A DNA stretch of 64,000 nucleotides from Ypsolopha sequella (taxonomy: Eukaryota; Arthropoda; Insecta; Lepidoptera; Ypsolophidae): NCBI GenBank assembly GCA_934047225.1, contig OW203992.1:5011501-5075500 (forward strand). The letters run 5' to 3'. A program made the translations under genes and the position numbers. The notes beneath the pieces were generated by a model, which was given only the letters and a program-made list of their open reading frames with translations, made no database searches and was not told where the DNA came from. Of the stretch, positions 34,905-46,929 are shown one piece after another; the stretch's first letter is position 1; each line of letters begins with the position of its first letter.

Positions 34905-35295
34905 TTTATTTTTATCATTGTCTCTCCAAGTGAAAAAACAAGCAGTGCGAGAGGGGTGGATTCAGGGCGAAAGGGAAAAAAGTAAATTCATAGTAAGGTA
35001 ATATTTTTATTAAAGAAACTAAAATAGCTAGCGAAATTTGGATAATCAAAAATCTAGATAGTTTTGATACCCATCTAATAGAATATGCTTGAGTTCTGTA
35101 CATCGTTCCTTTTCGTTAAACGAGGAGAAAAATTTTGTTTGAAGACCTCATTTCTGTCGAGGAAAATTTATCTAAACATGTTTTCCAAAAACAAAACTCT
35201 AGATTACGAGTATATATTTAGTCAGAATGCGTATACCAGAAATTTATTAAAAGTTTTCGTGTATTTCATGAAAAGAAGCACCCGGGAGATTTTTT
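34905..35295 (-). mobile_element. TTAAGGCGATA family element, copy 2 (reverse)
   Basis: In reverse complement this follows copy 1 (9942-10352). Shared phrases include GAGAGGGGTGGATTCAGGGC, AATAGCTAGCGAAATTT and CATGTTTTCCAAAAACAAAA-like sequence, ending with GTGTATTTCATGAAA. The outermost ends are less clear than in copy 1. Confidence 0.65.
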
Positions 35296-35500
35296 AAACC
35301 TAATCAACAACACAGACGAGATATAATTCCCGACCTTATTTCTTAAGCCACGCCCCCATTATCCTGATTGGCCTTCAAGGCAGCTTTCCCGAAACGACGC
35401 ACCCGAGGTTCATGAACGAATGTCTTCTTCTCATTTTTTGTGAAAATGCAAGTTGAAAATATGATAAATGTAGATAAAGAATTGTGTGCAACTGAACATA

Positions 35501-35625
35501 ATGAGACATTGGGACACTCGTGCAAAGTTATTAAGAAACTCATTTCGTTCGTTTCGTAAACAAGCACTCAAACTCAAAGTCAATTTATTGATAAATAAAA
35601 TTATTTATTCGTGTCCCAATGTCTC
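35501..35625. repeat. Inverted repeat around GAGACATTGGGACAC
   Basis: TGAGACATTGGGACACTCGT at about 35500 is mirrored by ATTCGTGTCCCAATGTCTCA at about 35605. It may be a small palindromic element. The 134-codon plus frame crossing it lacks known motifs. Confidence 0.55.
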
Positions 35626-36577
35626 AAATATGTTACAATTGCACAAAATCACAAAATACTATTGGTCTTGTAAGATAAAGACGCCATTTTTTCGAACTGG
35701 CTCCTTTGTAAGTGTAACTGATTACAGTTCGAATTTTAAACTCAATTATTTTGTTTTTATTTATGTATTTTCCTATTCATTTTCTCTGCTTCCGCCAACT
35801 GGCGTCACACGTCACTCCTCTCATTTTTATAGCATGCAGTGTTTACCTGTTATTGGAGTTACACTCTATTCCTACTGTACGCTAGATTAATTGTATGTTG
35901 TTAAGTGTATCATCTGTTGGTAGACCAAATAAATAAATAAACCACATTCTACAGGTCAAGCGATCGAAGTTTAAGCGGCTGTGATTGGTCAACGAGCTGT
36001 CAAAAGCTGCAGCGCTCGATGGACGTGACAAATTCGTTATTCAAAATGTTCTTTTGCTTTTTGTTTGTTCCGGAACACCTACGTAGCTCCAGTCGCCTGC
36101 TGTTCAAGCTATTTTTAATTGAAATTAGAACTGCCAATAGGTAGCATGTCGTGCTAGCGTCTGTACCTGGCAATTTTTTTTTCGTGCGATGTATTTTCGC
36201 TTTTGTGTACACCCATAATGAACTCATATATTATCCGTTACTCCATGAAAACTAATATCATCTCCCGATTTCACTTACGTCCCTCTGCAAACAAGTTTCT
36301 ACATCCAATTACACAGTAATTTAGATAGGGCATAGATTTATGAAGGGCCAAGCTTGTCAATATTAAAAACACCGAGGGGTTCCGTTGAAAGTAGGACGCG
36401 GTTAATATTCAGGAGCAGTTCGACCTCGGGATTTTTTTACGCAAATATAAAGCGGCGGCAACGTGTTTTTAGTGACTCGTTTAATTTTAACTCCGACTTG
36501 TGTTTGTTTTGTTCAAGAAAAGAAAGGATCTTGAATAAACTCACTTGTACTAGTCTCCCGATTTATTTATACATATT
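35626..36577. other. No recognised feature
   Basis: AT-rich; the word AATAAATAAATAAACC near 35925 could be the 3' end of an old retroelement. No gene. Confidence 0.3.
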
Positions 36578-38862
36578 TCTATCCCAACCGGTTTCGGATA
36601 TCACACCATTTTCAAGAGGTATAGATGTTACTAAATAAACAAATACATTTATAAATTTGTTTATAAATGTGCATGAATGGATGCCAAACCAATCTTGTTA
36701 CACAATCTTGTGTATTTGTAATTTGTATTGTTTAAAAATGTGTATAACCTTGTTTATAATTGTGTATGACTGGATGCCAACCCAATCTAAAAACCTAGGC
36801 ATCCGCTGAAAATCAGCGTCGTGGCTACAGCTGCAACATTATGCTGAGCGGAGACCCTTTTGGTATCATTACTTTTGAAGTAGTTAAAATGTTCCCAAAC
36901 ATTCCTTAAGTTTTAAGTTTTGATACCAAAACTTTAAATATTTTCAAGTGCCTGTAGTTTCCAAAGCGCATATTTTCGCAGTTAAGTGTAAGGAAATAAA
37001 ATGTTGGCTGTGACTTCCTCTATCACAAATCAACATTTTTCTTTCTTTCTTTCTTTCTATTTACATTATAGGTACTAGCCATTAACGACATAAACGATGA
37101 TGAAATTAAATGAAATATGAAATTAAATGAATTGTTGAAAATTAAAATGTTGAAACATCTAATGTCCCTTAGAAAATGGTGTGATACTTGAAACCGGTTG
37201 GGAAAGAAAGATATATAAATAGATATTGATACAAGTACAAGTGAATTTATTCAAGATATGTTCCCAGTTTCACCAAGTAAATTTACTAAACAGGATGGCG
37301 ATTCTGGTGCTTGCGGAATAATTGCGAATGCAAAAGAGTGTGTTGATTTTACTCAGTTAAAATATTTTCAAGAGGTATAGATGTTACGAAATAAACAAAT
37401 ACATTTATAAATTTGTTTATAAATGTGCATGAATGGATGCCAAACCAATCTTGTTACACAATCTTGTGTATTTGTAATTTGTATTGTTTAAAAATGTGTA
37501 TAACCTTGTTTATAATTGTGTATGACTGGATGCCAACCCAATCTAAAAACCTAGGCATCCGCTGAAAATCAGCGTCGTGGCTACAGCTGCAACATTATGC
37601 TGAGCGGAGACCCTTTTGGTATCATTACTTTTGAAGTAGTTAAAATGTTCCCAAACATTCCTTAAGTTTTAAGTTTTGATACCAAAACTTTAAATATTTT
37701 CAAGTGCCTGTAGTTTCCAAAGCGCATATTTTCGCAGTTAAGTGTAAGGAAATAAAATGTTGGCTGTGACTTCCTCTATCACAAATCAACATTTTTCTTT
37801 CTTTCTTTCTTTCTATTTACATTATAGGTACTAGCCATTAACGACATAAACGATGATGAAATTAAATGAAATATGAAATTAAATGAATTGTTGAAAATTA
37901 AAATGTTGAAACATCTAATGTCCCTTAGAAAATGGTGTGATACTTGAAACCGGTTGGGAAAGAAAGATATATAAATAGATATTGATACAAGTACAAGTGA
38001 ATTTATTCAAGATATGTTCCCAGTTTCACCAAGTAAATTTACTAAACAGGATGGCGATTCTGGTGCTTGCGGAATAATTGCGAATGCAAAAGAGTGTGTT
38101 GATTTTACTCAGTTAAAATATTTTCAAGAGGTATAGATGTTACGAAATAAACAAATACATTTATAAATTTGTTTATAAATGTGCATGAATGGATGCCAAA
38201 CCAATCTTGTGTATTTGTAATTTGTATTGTTTAAAAATGTGTATAACCTTGTTTATAATTGTGTATGACTGGATGCCAACCCAATCTAAAAACCTAGGCA
38301 TCCGCTGAAAATCAGCGTCGTGGCTACAGCTGCAACATTATGCTGAGCGGAGACCCTTTTGGTATCATTACTTTTGAAGTAGTTAAAATGTTCCCAAACA
38401 TTCCTTAAGTTTTAAGTTTTGATACCAAAACTTTAAATATTTTCAAGTGCCTGTAGTTTCCAAAGCGCATATTTTCGCAGTTAAGTGTAAGGAAATAAAA
38501 TGTTGGCTGTGACTTCCTCTATCACAAATCAACATTTTTCTTTCTTTCTTTCTTTCTATTTACATTATAGGTACTAGCCATTAACGACATAAACGATGAT
38601 GAAATTAAATGAAATATGAAATTAAATGAATTGTTGAAAATTAAAATGTTGAAACATCTAATGTCCCTTAGAAAATGGTGTGATACTTGAAACCGGTTGG
38701 GAAAGAAAGATATATAAATAGATATTGATACAAGTACAAGTGAATTTATTCAAGATATGTTCCCAGTTTCACCAAGTAAATTTACTAAACAGGATGGCGA
38801 TTCTGGTGCTTGCGGAATAATTGCGAATGCAAAAGAGTGTGTTGATTTTACTCAGTTAAAAT
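36578..38862. repeat. Triplicated 756-bp unit
   Basis: The phrase CAAGAGGTATAGATGTTAC starts near 36613, 37369 and 38125, giving a period of 756 bp. Copies are almost identical; the third lacks 13 bp (TTACACAATCTTG region). Each unit holds a (TTTC)n run, a 90-bp block shared with the hAT-like element 24877-25470, and near its end an exon-like frame. CCCAACCGGTTTC just upstream of unit 1 is mirrored by GAAACCGGTTGGG inside each unit, so a TIR element of about 630 bp may be the founder. Confidence 0.95.
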
Positions 38863-38918
38863 CTAAAGAGTATTTATCACACCATGAACAAAAGTCGAAT
38901 GAGTTATGTTGCGAGTGA
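38722..38918 (+). CDS. Exon-like terminal frame at the end of the third 756-bp unit
   Basis: After ATAAATAG (a possible acceptor) the plus strand is open for 64 codons plus a stop at 38916-38918. The frame starts in phase with two leading bases. It gives IDTSTSEFIQDMFPVSPSKF, then TKQDGDSGACGIIANAKE, CVDFTQLKSKEYLSHHEQKS and NELCCE. Composition looks protein-like (mixed polar, four Cys), but I recognise no family. In units 1 and 2 the same frame is cut by the repeat junction after VDFTQLK and ends YFQEV-stop. Only the third unit continues into unique sequence, so it probably shows the original 3' end. It may be a last exon of a host gene or of a transposon gene. No upstream exon was found. 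Confidence 0.4.
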
Positions 38919-39195
38919 AAATTAATGCCAGAATAACCATCTTGGACAGCGATTCTGACACGTGCGACAAATTATGCTGCGGCAGATTTGGAGTGATTTT
39001 ACAAGGGATTTTCGACAGAAATGACAGATTTTTCTGATTACGCAATTTTTGCGCACGTGCCCGAATCGCCGTGCTGGGGCTGAAATTTTTAGAAAATATT
39101 GTCGTTACAAAACAACGCACAAAATTGGTTCCACTCTCTAATTGTTAAATTAAAAATAAGGTTGTCGTTTCCCTGTGTGCTTTTTCCATTAACTA
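38919..39195. other. No recognised feature
   Basis: Short gap; the 85-codon minus frame here overlaps the exon-like frame and shows no motif. Confidence 0.3.
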
Positions 39196-39607
39196 AGGCC
39201 CACTTGCAGCATGTTCTTAACTCGACTTTAACTCGGGTTAACTCAAAAAATAGAAGGTTAAGAAAAAGCCAATCAAATCTCGGGTTAAACTAAGAGAAAG
39301 TCATCAGAATTTAACCCGACTCTCATCTCGAGTTAAACTCGGATTAGCGAAGTAATGTTACCAGTTTGACTTCAATTGTGTTGTTTCCAATTACATTATA
39401 TATATATATATATATACTATACCTCATTGGTTGCAACTTATTACTTTATGGTAACATTGTGAATAAATATCAAATGTCAAACAATTGCTTAGCTCGGGAT
39501 TACTAACACGCTTCGATATTATCATGGTGCAAATAGGACTAATGAAATGTTGGGTTAGTTAACCAGGGGGTTAAGGATTTTTTCTCGACCATGCTGCAGG
39601 TGGGCCT
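39196..39607. mobile_element. 412-bp TIR element flanked by TA
   Basis: AGGCCCACTTGCAGCATG and CATGCTGCAGGTGGGCCT are near-perfect 18-bp inverted ends with TA on each outer side (39194-39195 and 39608-39609). The interior has repeated words such as TAACTCGGGTTAACTC and CTCGAGTTAAACTCGG and a (TA)n run at about 39395-39418. TA duplication suits Tc1/mariner-type mobilisation. Confidence 0.8.
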
Positions 39608-40204
39608 TAACTGCCTTCAATGGACAAATTAGAAATTTATATGAACTTGAATTATAGCTATCAAACAACTGTGAAAAACACGTTAAGGTATATATATCAG
39701 TAATGAAAGGATATCTAGGCTAGGCATCTTATGAGTGTAGCTGGTGGCCGACCTCCAATATATTACGGTATGGAAGTCTAGTTTTCGGTGTGCGCGGGCA
39801 GATCCTTTTCAGACATTACCAGTTATATTTAATTTTTTAACATCAGAAAAAAGTTAACGTGCTATTCTTACTTCTGAAAATAAATCCATTATGAATTATT
39901 CATATAGGTACGTGCCAATATTTTCGCTCATGTTCCTGCGAGAGGTAAGCCCAGACTATAGCTCCATCCGCTATAACACTGACCCCACTGACGTAAAAAT
40001 CGTCAGTAAAAGGTGGGTGTACGGGAGTTGAATTGACACTATCAGTTCACACTAGGAAACAACTCCTAGAAGATTTATGTTGGCAATATGTTTTTAGTAT
40101 TTGCAAAATAATGCATGAAATGACACAACTTTGCTAGAAAAGCCTAACCGGCATTAATGCGCTACGGAAACAAAATCGACACTTTTAGAACTTGCATAAC
40201 TACT
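39608..40204. other. No recognised feature
   Basis: No repeat partner or frame of interest. Confidence 0.3.
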
Positions 40205-40592
40205 TCAGTACAGAAGTATTCTAATTTGATAAAATAGAATATTATTTTTGAAATCTTTTTCTAGGGATATGTCGAACAGAAACGCGTTTGGACAAATGCG
40301 GCTCAAAAAAATATTTATTGAAATGAGATCTTTTTCGACACCAATTCTCATGGTTTGACATGACCTTTTGGAATGACATATGGACTGCAACTATATTTTA
40401 TTAGATGTGTGTTAACAGTATTCAGAACCTTATTAAACGAAATTTTCATAGCACCTTGAGTATATTTAATATGAATAAAAATGTTAAATTTTGCGACTTT
40501 TCCTCGAATCCGTCCCACTCGCACTGAGGGTTTTTTCGCATATGGAGTAACAGGGACCCTAAAACTTTTACGTATCGCCTTAAGACGAAAAA
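40205..40592 (+). mobile_element. TTAAGGCGATA family element, copy 3 (diverged)
   Basis: TCGAATCCGTCCCACTCGCA and TACGTATCGCCTTAA at the right end match copy 1 in order and position. The left end is not clear. A TTTTAAGGCGATACAC word at 40706 may be a further end of the family. Confidence 0.55.
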
Positions 40593-41434
40593 GGACGGAC
40601 GGACGGTTCATCAGGCACAGAGAAATCAACATTTTTACATAGAAATACCCGTATTTTGGGAAACTTTCATGAAACATTCTGTTACAAATTGAACTTAATC
40701 CAGATTTTAAGGCGATACACAAATAGAATGTGAAGTTTACGTAAGTCAATGTATATATGTACTCTCAAGGAAATAAATTTTACTTGAAATTTCGAAAGAG
40801 ATATGCATTTTAAAACGTATTGTGCTATTACAAATGACCATGATTATTTTACACAAAGTTACTTGTAAGTTGATCCAATAACCGTTTCAATCTTAAGCGA
40901 TTTTAATACTTTCGTTTTTTTTTTGCAAAATTATTAAATTTTGTGGGTATTTTTTTAACATTTAACTTCGCAAATGACGTCATTTTTTAGGCTTAACTGT
41001 TTTTATATACCATAAAAATCTAAGAAATGAAAACTACGTCAAAGATGGCTGTATGATTTCTACATAAACGGTGGCCAATGTTTTGTACATAACAAAATGT
41101 TTTTTCGGAAAGCAAAATCATAACTGACTCTATAATGACGTCATCAACGAACAAAATTCAAACAGTAGTCAACATTAATGTGTGTACCTTGAGGACGCAG
41201 TTTCAACAAGAATCAATGTGTTGAATAATTCGCTGTTTTTCGGCACATTTTCGGTAGATTTTCTGTTAAATACATGAAATTCTGTCTAATGTTTTGGGTA
41301 TCTAAAGATAACTTCAGATTTAACTACAAGGTTGGGATCTTTTTTTTTTTCGAAAAACACTGTTTTTTTTATAGTGAAATCAAATACCCTTACAGTCCTC
41401 GAAAGTTACATGATTTATTGTCAATTGAGTCTTG
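40593..41434. other. No recognised feature
   Basis: AT-rich; the 133-codon minus frame at 40348-40749 lies largely in repeat and has no motif. Confidence 0.3.
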
Positions 41435-41593
41435 CACTGGTAGCATAGTGTTTAATCGCGCGCGACGTCACTGGTTGAATCACAAGTGCAAGGAGCGTGA
41501 CGTACTGTTTAATCGCAAAAACATCGTGTCACGCTCCTCACACTTGTGGTTCAACTAAGTGGCGTCGCGCGCGATTAAACACTGTGCTACGAG
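41435..41593. mobile_element. Hairpin element with GCGCGCG arms, copy 2
   Basis: The arms run from GGTAGCATAGTGTTTAATCG to CGATTAAACACTGTGCTACG and pair almost throughout, including CACAAGTGCAAGGAGCGTGA against TCACGCTCCTCACACTTGTG. The left arm has a TGGTAGCATAGTG word and, 35 bp on, GGTTGAATC. These are spaced like Pol III A and B boxes, so the arm may derive from a tRNA-like sequence (inference). Confidence 0.8.
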
Positions 41594-43310
41594 TGCTGGT
41601 CGAACAGTCCAGGGCGCGCCGCGCCGGGCGTATTTAGAATAATCATGCATCTCGGTTTACGCCACTCGCGGAGACTCTTTTCATTCACCCCTCTCGGGGG
41701 TGTATGTCAACATATCATCAGAACTTGGAAAAGCGGTTATTTAAATTCGTAGCTTCTACACGAAAACACGACTTCAATTAAGCTAATATTTCTTGTAGCG
41801 CCTTAAACTTAATTCCGACTTAAATGAAGCACTTAAGAAGACTGCCGTATTTCGTACAATATGTAGCGAAATAACATTTCATTTCAGTTTCTCAGACACA
41901 TTAGGAATAAATAAACTTACATTAAGAGAAGTTTCGTGGTAATTCTTCTCTTCGTAGTTCCACTGTTTCTTTATTTATTAGTATTATTAGTAAAATCACA
42001 TCGGGTCGTACTTGTCAATCACGGTTTTTTTTTACCCTCCACTGATCACATCAAGCCTTACTCTTATCTTTCCATTGTAAAGCCTTTACAATCTGCTAAA
42101 ATCTGGTCGAGTCTATTTGATACCCATGTTATATTTTTATAAAATATTTTTTTTATTTATTTTACTTCTTTTTTCATATTTCTCATCTGTGTTATTTTTT
42201 TTTAAATCGCTATAGTTTTCCTATGATTGGCCAGTTATGATCTATAATCAACAATTTTTTTCATATTTATCGGTCTACCAGTTTCGGCGTTAAGGGGGGG
42301 GGGGGACATACATTTTTATTACAAAGATTTCTCGTAACCAGTGCCAGTAAATATAGTAAAAGTATATATTTTTACAATCAGCTTTTTAATATCTACAATT
42401 TGATATCAATATTGTATGTTTAGGGTAATATTTTTTATTTTTCTCACTTTTATTTTGGAAATATTTTGAACAATTACAAATTTGTCAATTTGTCATATTT
42501 TTATATTTTACACCATGTTGTACCTTTTATGTACTACGGAACCCAAAAACGATGAAAAAAGCAGTCGTCACGTCATATTTTCATGGGTATTCTTAATCTG
42601 GCGATAGGCTGATCAATTTGATCATAGTCTATGGAAATGTTTCCATCTATGCATGAGCTATTTTCAAATAGGACAAGAACTGTCTTAAGGTTAAAAGTCA
42701 GTAGCTTAGCGCAAAGTGCATTACTTAACTTTGTTTTTCTTTTTTAGAAATTTTAAATTGAAAAGCATTTTGATCTGTGTCATTTGACGCCAATTTCAAA
42801 CTCATGCTTTATAAACCTAACTAATACTGAACTATTGGTATTAACTGCCACATACCAAAACAGTTTTCAATGTTTAACTTCCAAACAAGAAATACAAAGT
42901 TAAGTTATGCACTTTGTGCTAAGCGACTGTCGTTTTGAATTACACGACCGACACAAGAGAGGCTCATCTGAGAGAAGAATTTGTCTTCGCTGGTCATGCA
43001 TGGTCCAAAGCCAGAAGCTTTATTTAAGGCCCGTTTTGTGAGAGCATTGAATTTTCTAAAGTAAAATTAGTTTTACAAACACATACGGGTTTCATTCCGT
43101 ACATTCATTAAGATTGAAAATACGCTTCATTTTGTTTGATATTTGATATTCGACACGAATTTTAATAGTGTGACGTCATCGATTTTGGTGTGGTCCCAGG
43201 GTAATTTTCTACCTGAGCCCCCCCCCACCACGAGCTCTTTTCACGAGCGTTGACTTGTACAGAACCCTCAAAATTGTGTTGGTTGGTCGCGACACCTGTG
43301 GATTTTTTCT
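41594..43310. other. No gene recognised in about 1.7 kb
   Basis: Bases 42230-42550 resemble the CGGCCAAGTGCGAG / TACGGAACCC repeat fragment (CGGTCTACCAGTTTCGG, then CTACGGAACCC) and include a run of about 13 G at 42292-42304. The remainder is AT-rich without frames of interest. Confidence 0.4.
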
Positions 43311-43707
43311 TAAGGGGCACCGAGCGTTTGCCTTTGTCTCTGTCTTTTTCTTTACGTGTAAAGAGTAAAGAAAATAACAAAACTTTTGCACTTTTTCAAA
43401 GCTTTTCGTTGTTATTTTCATCTTATCGTCTATGGACTTTATTTTAGTAATTATATCATAATATCAAATTACTTATTTATATAAGAAAGGAGGGAAATAT
43501 AGGAAAATATTACTCGACAAGAGGTAACTTTGCGAATTTATTATATCGAGCCAACTTTATCAAATCGTGTTTCCATCGTGTATACAGTCTAGTATATATA
43601 CCTAGTAACACCGATATATTTCCATAGATTTTAATTTAATTGTTTACAACTTCAAACAAGGGTTATAAAGACGTGTTTGTATGTGTAAAAAGCTCGGTGC
43701 GCTCTTA
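43311..43707. mobile_element. TIR element (MITE), copy 2 of 7316-7751
   Basis: Ends TAAGGGGCACCGAGC and GCTCGGTGCGCTCTTA, flanked by TA. The interior follows copy 1 closely, including TTTACGTGTAAAGAGTAAA and TCGAGCCAACTTTATCAAA, but is about 40 bp shorter. Confidence 0.75.
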
Positions 43708-44323
43708 GGAACAAAAATATGAAAAAAATAAATATATCGTCACGACATGAATCCCCGACAGTGTCAAAAATAAACATTGAAAAAAAAATCCAAGCATTGT
43801 CTTACGCAAATGGTTAGGCCCCCTCCCCCCTGGATACGTCTCTATGAGGAAGCCTCGCCGGTATCCCAGAATTCAAACAACAATTAAGTATGTAAACGAA
43901 GAAGGGACCGCAGAGCTGATGTATTATTTAAGTGGATTTATGGGACTTTTGATAACTTTTGATTGCAATCCTTTCTGAATTAGGGTTCCGTTATTAAGTA
44001 GTTAGGTAAGTAGTAACTTAACCCTCTTAATTCCCAATATCACTAGAACAATAGTAAAACAGTCCAGATCGTAGCTCGGATCCATATTGCAATTAAAAGT
44101 AGTGTTCAGAAAAAATAGAACTAAACCATAATTATGAGTGCTTGGAACTAAATTGAAGATAAATATTGACTTTAATTTTGAAACATACTGAAAACATTTT
44201 TTTTTTTGCTTTGTATTTATTTATATATAAAAGTTTTTATCACTCTTAAAGTCTCAAAGTACATTTTTGAGACTTAAATTTTAATACTTGAACTGGTGCA
44301 AAATTTATTTAAAAGAACAAACT
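43708..44323. other. No recognised feature
   Basis: TTAGGGTTCCGTTATTAAG at about 43980 is a stub of the 5877 repeat family. No gene. Confidence 0.35.
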
Positions 44324-45037
44324 AAAGTCGCCGTCAATAGAAATTGTGGACTATGTAAACAAACCGTTTTCTCAATTTTTCTCAAGGTTCTGTCACGGAG
44401 TCTCATTGAACATTATTCCAAATCATGAAGCATCGAGTCTTACCAGTCATTCACTGTATTTCATCATGAAATATTCAATAATCACCAGTTAATTACGGAA
44501 AATCATAGAATCAATAGTCAATTCTGTACTGCGTCGAGATTGCTGTCATATTTTTTTCTCATCGAATCTGTATTGTCTTTGAAAATTGGTGATGTACGAA
44601 TCTATTTGAATATAAACCTATTTTATTCGTGATGTTATTTTATTCCGTCATTTTTTTTTAACAGCGTTACTTCATAAGCTTTGACATAAAAGTGTATGTG
44701 ATTCTATCGAGAGCTGTGTGATCTTCCAGCGATGCTCTAAAATGTGTAGCTAATGTCTTAAAAGTAGAAGAAAAAATTAAAGAACTGGATGAGATAATAG
44801 ATACGGCCAACAACGCTGTGACGGAACCATTTGTAATTAACGTGGGCGATTTGACTAGCGATTCATCAGAATATTTTAGCGATGAATCAAATAAAGAAAA
44901 CTAATTAAGCACCTAACATATTTTAATCACATACTTACCCATCTCTAGATAGTTCACCTATTCATAGACAAAGACAACATGCCATGTTGAACATGGCGCT
45001 TTGTTTACATAGTCCACAATTTCTATTGACGGCTACT
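44324..45037 (+). mobile_element. 714-bp TIR element carrying an exon-like frame, copy 1
   Basis: Left end AAAGTCGCCGTCAATAGAAA and right end TTTCTATTGACGGCTACT are inverted repeats of about 38 bp that continue inward with TTGTGGACTATGTAAACAAA. Copy 2 is at 47077-47776. This copy has 14 extra bp near its right end, where CATGCCATGTTGAACATG makes a local palindrome. Both copies keep the same exon-like frame. Confidence 0.85.
44731..44904 (+). CDS. Exon-like acidic frame inside TIR element copy 1
   Basis: Following GATCTTCCAG, a good acceptor, the strand is open to a TAA at 44902-44904. The frame gives DALKCVANVLKVEEKIKELD, then EIIDTANNAVTEPFVINVGD and LTSDSSEYFSDESNKEN, about 57 residues with an acidic, serine-rich end. 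Upstream the frame closes at TGA 44719-44721, before the acceptor, as for a real exon. In copy 2 the frame is equally open with a handful of amino-acid changes (for example E to K, E to G, NA to DS). I do not recognise the protein. It is probably the last exon of the parent transposon's gene or of a captured host gene. Confidence 0.5.
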   Translation, partial: DALKCVANVLKVEEKIKELDEIIDTANNAVTEPFVINVGDLTSDSSEYFSDESNKEN

Positions 45038-45500
45038 GTATACCGAAGTATGATTTTATAAAGGAAGGAAGGAACCCACTGCACTCGACTTCTATGCACT
45101 CTTGGCCTGGTGGTTCTTTATGAAAACATCACTCACTCCCTCCCGAGTTCGTCAGTTCGTAACAAAGTTTTGATTGAGAACCATTTTGTAACGCCTCCTT
45201 CACTTCCTCGTTTCAAAAGTTATGCAAGGAAAAATTGATCAAACATTATGTGTACAAATACAAACTAATAAACGACTTACAATTTTACAAAATACAGAAA
45301 CAATACCTTAATAATAAATTATTAATTATTATTAATATTAAACAATAATGACGCTTAAATTTATAAATAAATATTGATAATGTTTTTGCATGCAACTATG
45401 ATTGTATTTTTATGTTCAATTTTTATTTTATTTCACTTTTTAGATAATTAACGTTTGTTGTTTGTTTTATATTATTAATTGCACTTTTTTTTTATTATTA
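45038..45500. other. No recognised feature
   Basis: AT-rich with no repeat partner found. Confidence 0.3.
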
Positions 45501-45768
45501 TATAAGGTGACTTTTTGATCATCGTCCAAATTCATACTGGATGCTTGGTAAGTGATCAGCATCATGAATCGATAACAGTTTTTGTGAATTTCGTATAATG
45601 AAATTTCGACTTCCCATAGTAATTCACTCCCAGTCCTGAGTGAATCACTATGGGGAGTCAAAATTTAATTTTATGAATTTTACAAAAATCGTTATAGGTT
45701 AATGATGCTGAACACTTACCAAGGCTCAAGTATGAATTTGGACGATGTTCACAAATTCACCTTGTATA
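45501..45768. mobile_element. Palindromic TIR element, copy 2 of 18239-18508
   Basis: Starts TATAAGGTGACTTTTTGATC and ends AATTCACCTTGTATA. It shares CATCGTCCAAATTCATACTG and TGGTAAGTGATCAGCATCAT with copy 1. The two arms of this copy have diverged from each other more than in copy 1. Confidence 0.8.
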
Positions 45769-46148
45769 TTAAGTAGCTGTCTTCTTTTTATCTGAAAATG
45801 TAAAAAGTAATGTGCAGCGACCGAAGAGAATCACTGTAACCCTACCGTATAGGTACTCTTAGTACTTAGTGTAGGGAACAGAGTTCCCCGAGGTACTTCT
45901 ATAAATAATATTATAATATTGTATTTAATATAGGTTTTTACCTACTGCAATGTACCATTATATGTAATAACTCTTACTGAAGATCTTGGTCACTTGGTGC
46001 CCACTACGAAGCCGGACTAAACAGACAACACTGACCGACAGACAGACCCTTCTCTACCTTCACCAGATGAGAGCAAAAAGGTAGGTAAATTAAATAGGTT
46101 AAGTTTGTCAATTTATTGTTAACTCTATTTTATTTATGTTATTATTCC
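45769..46148. other. No recognised feature
   Basis: Intergenic; nothing supported. Confidence 0.3.
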
Positions 46149-46220
46149 ATATTCGACTGACGACGATCCCAAGCGGATCGAAATATATATCGAAAATTTT
46201 CTTTTTTATTCAATTTCTAC
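46149..46220. repeat. Half copy of the 14521-14655 palindrome
   Basis: ATTCGACTGACGACGATCCC followed by CGAAATATATATCGAAAATT matches bases 14588-14655. The other arm is missing. Confidence 0.75.
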
Positions 46221-46442
46221 TTTAATATTTAAACGTTTAAAAAAATTACTGAAGATCAATAAATTTATCTTATCTTGATCTTATCTTAACTGTGATTTTA
46301 TTTCCATAGTATCCTTTTGCTCACAGCTCCGCCTGCGCTAGTAGTGTCTTTGCCCCATGTGGCCTTAAATCCGACTAAATTAATTAAGATTGTTATCAAT
46401 CAGCTCCTTTTTGTTATAATGCAACCGGGCTATCTAGCGGGA

Positions 46443-46596
46443 GCAGGCGCATGTCCAGAAGGGGGCAGGGGGTCATGAACCCCCCAAAAATCTTCATCAC
46501 GTTCCGAAAAAAGTTACCTTTCATGAAAATAAATAATTATAAGAATATTACCCTGATGACCCCCCCCCCCTGTTTTGAAAGCTGGGTACGCGCCTC
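46443..46596. mobile_element. 154-bp TIR element with 7-bp target duplication
   Basis: GCAGGCGCATGTCCAG on the left and CTGGGTACGCGCCTC on the right are imperfect inverted ends. AGCGGGA flanks both sides (46436-46442 and 46597-46603). The interior has runs of G and C (AGGGGGCAGGGGG and a run of about 12 C). The duplication length is close to the 8 bp of hAT elements. Confidence 0.65.
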
Positions 46597-46664
46597 AGCG
46601 GGATCAATTTAAAAGAGAGATCGTGGTAAGTATATCAACACATTTCTTGTACATGAAAAAAAAG

Positions 46665-46905
46665 TAATAATAATACAAAGGGGGTGACTAAAAAATAATA
46701 ATAGAACAAAAATCGGCGATTTTTTGAATTCTTTTCCGTCTGTTTGTTTGTTCGCGCACATCTCCGAAAGTACTGAACGGATTTTGATGTAGTTTTCACA
46801 GGTGGACAGAGCTTAATTTGGATTACATAGGCTTTGTTTCATTAAAATCGGGTGTCAGCAAAAAAGTTGAATCTTTCTCAAGAAATTTTCAGCTAACTGT
46901 GAAAA
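46665..46905 (+). repeat. Second copy of the 19455-19720 repeat family
   Basis: GGGGTGACTAAAAAATAATA, ATCGGCGATTTTTTGAATTC and TGTTTGTTCGCGCACATCTC follow the order of the 19455 copy. Confidence 0.6.
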
Positions 46906-46929
46906 CCGCTTCCGAATAGGTTCTCAAGT

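Noticed and set aside
35486..35890. A 134-codon plus-strand frame
   Set aside because: It starts in an inverted repeat, is rich in Phe/Ser/Tyr from AT-rich sequence and has no known motif.
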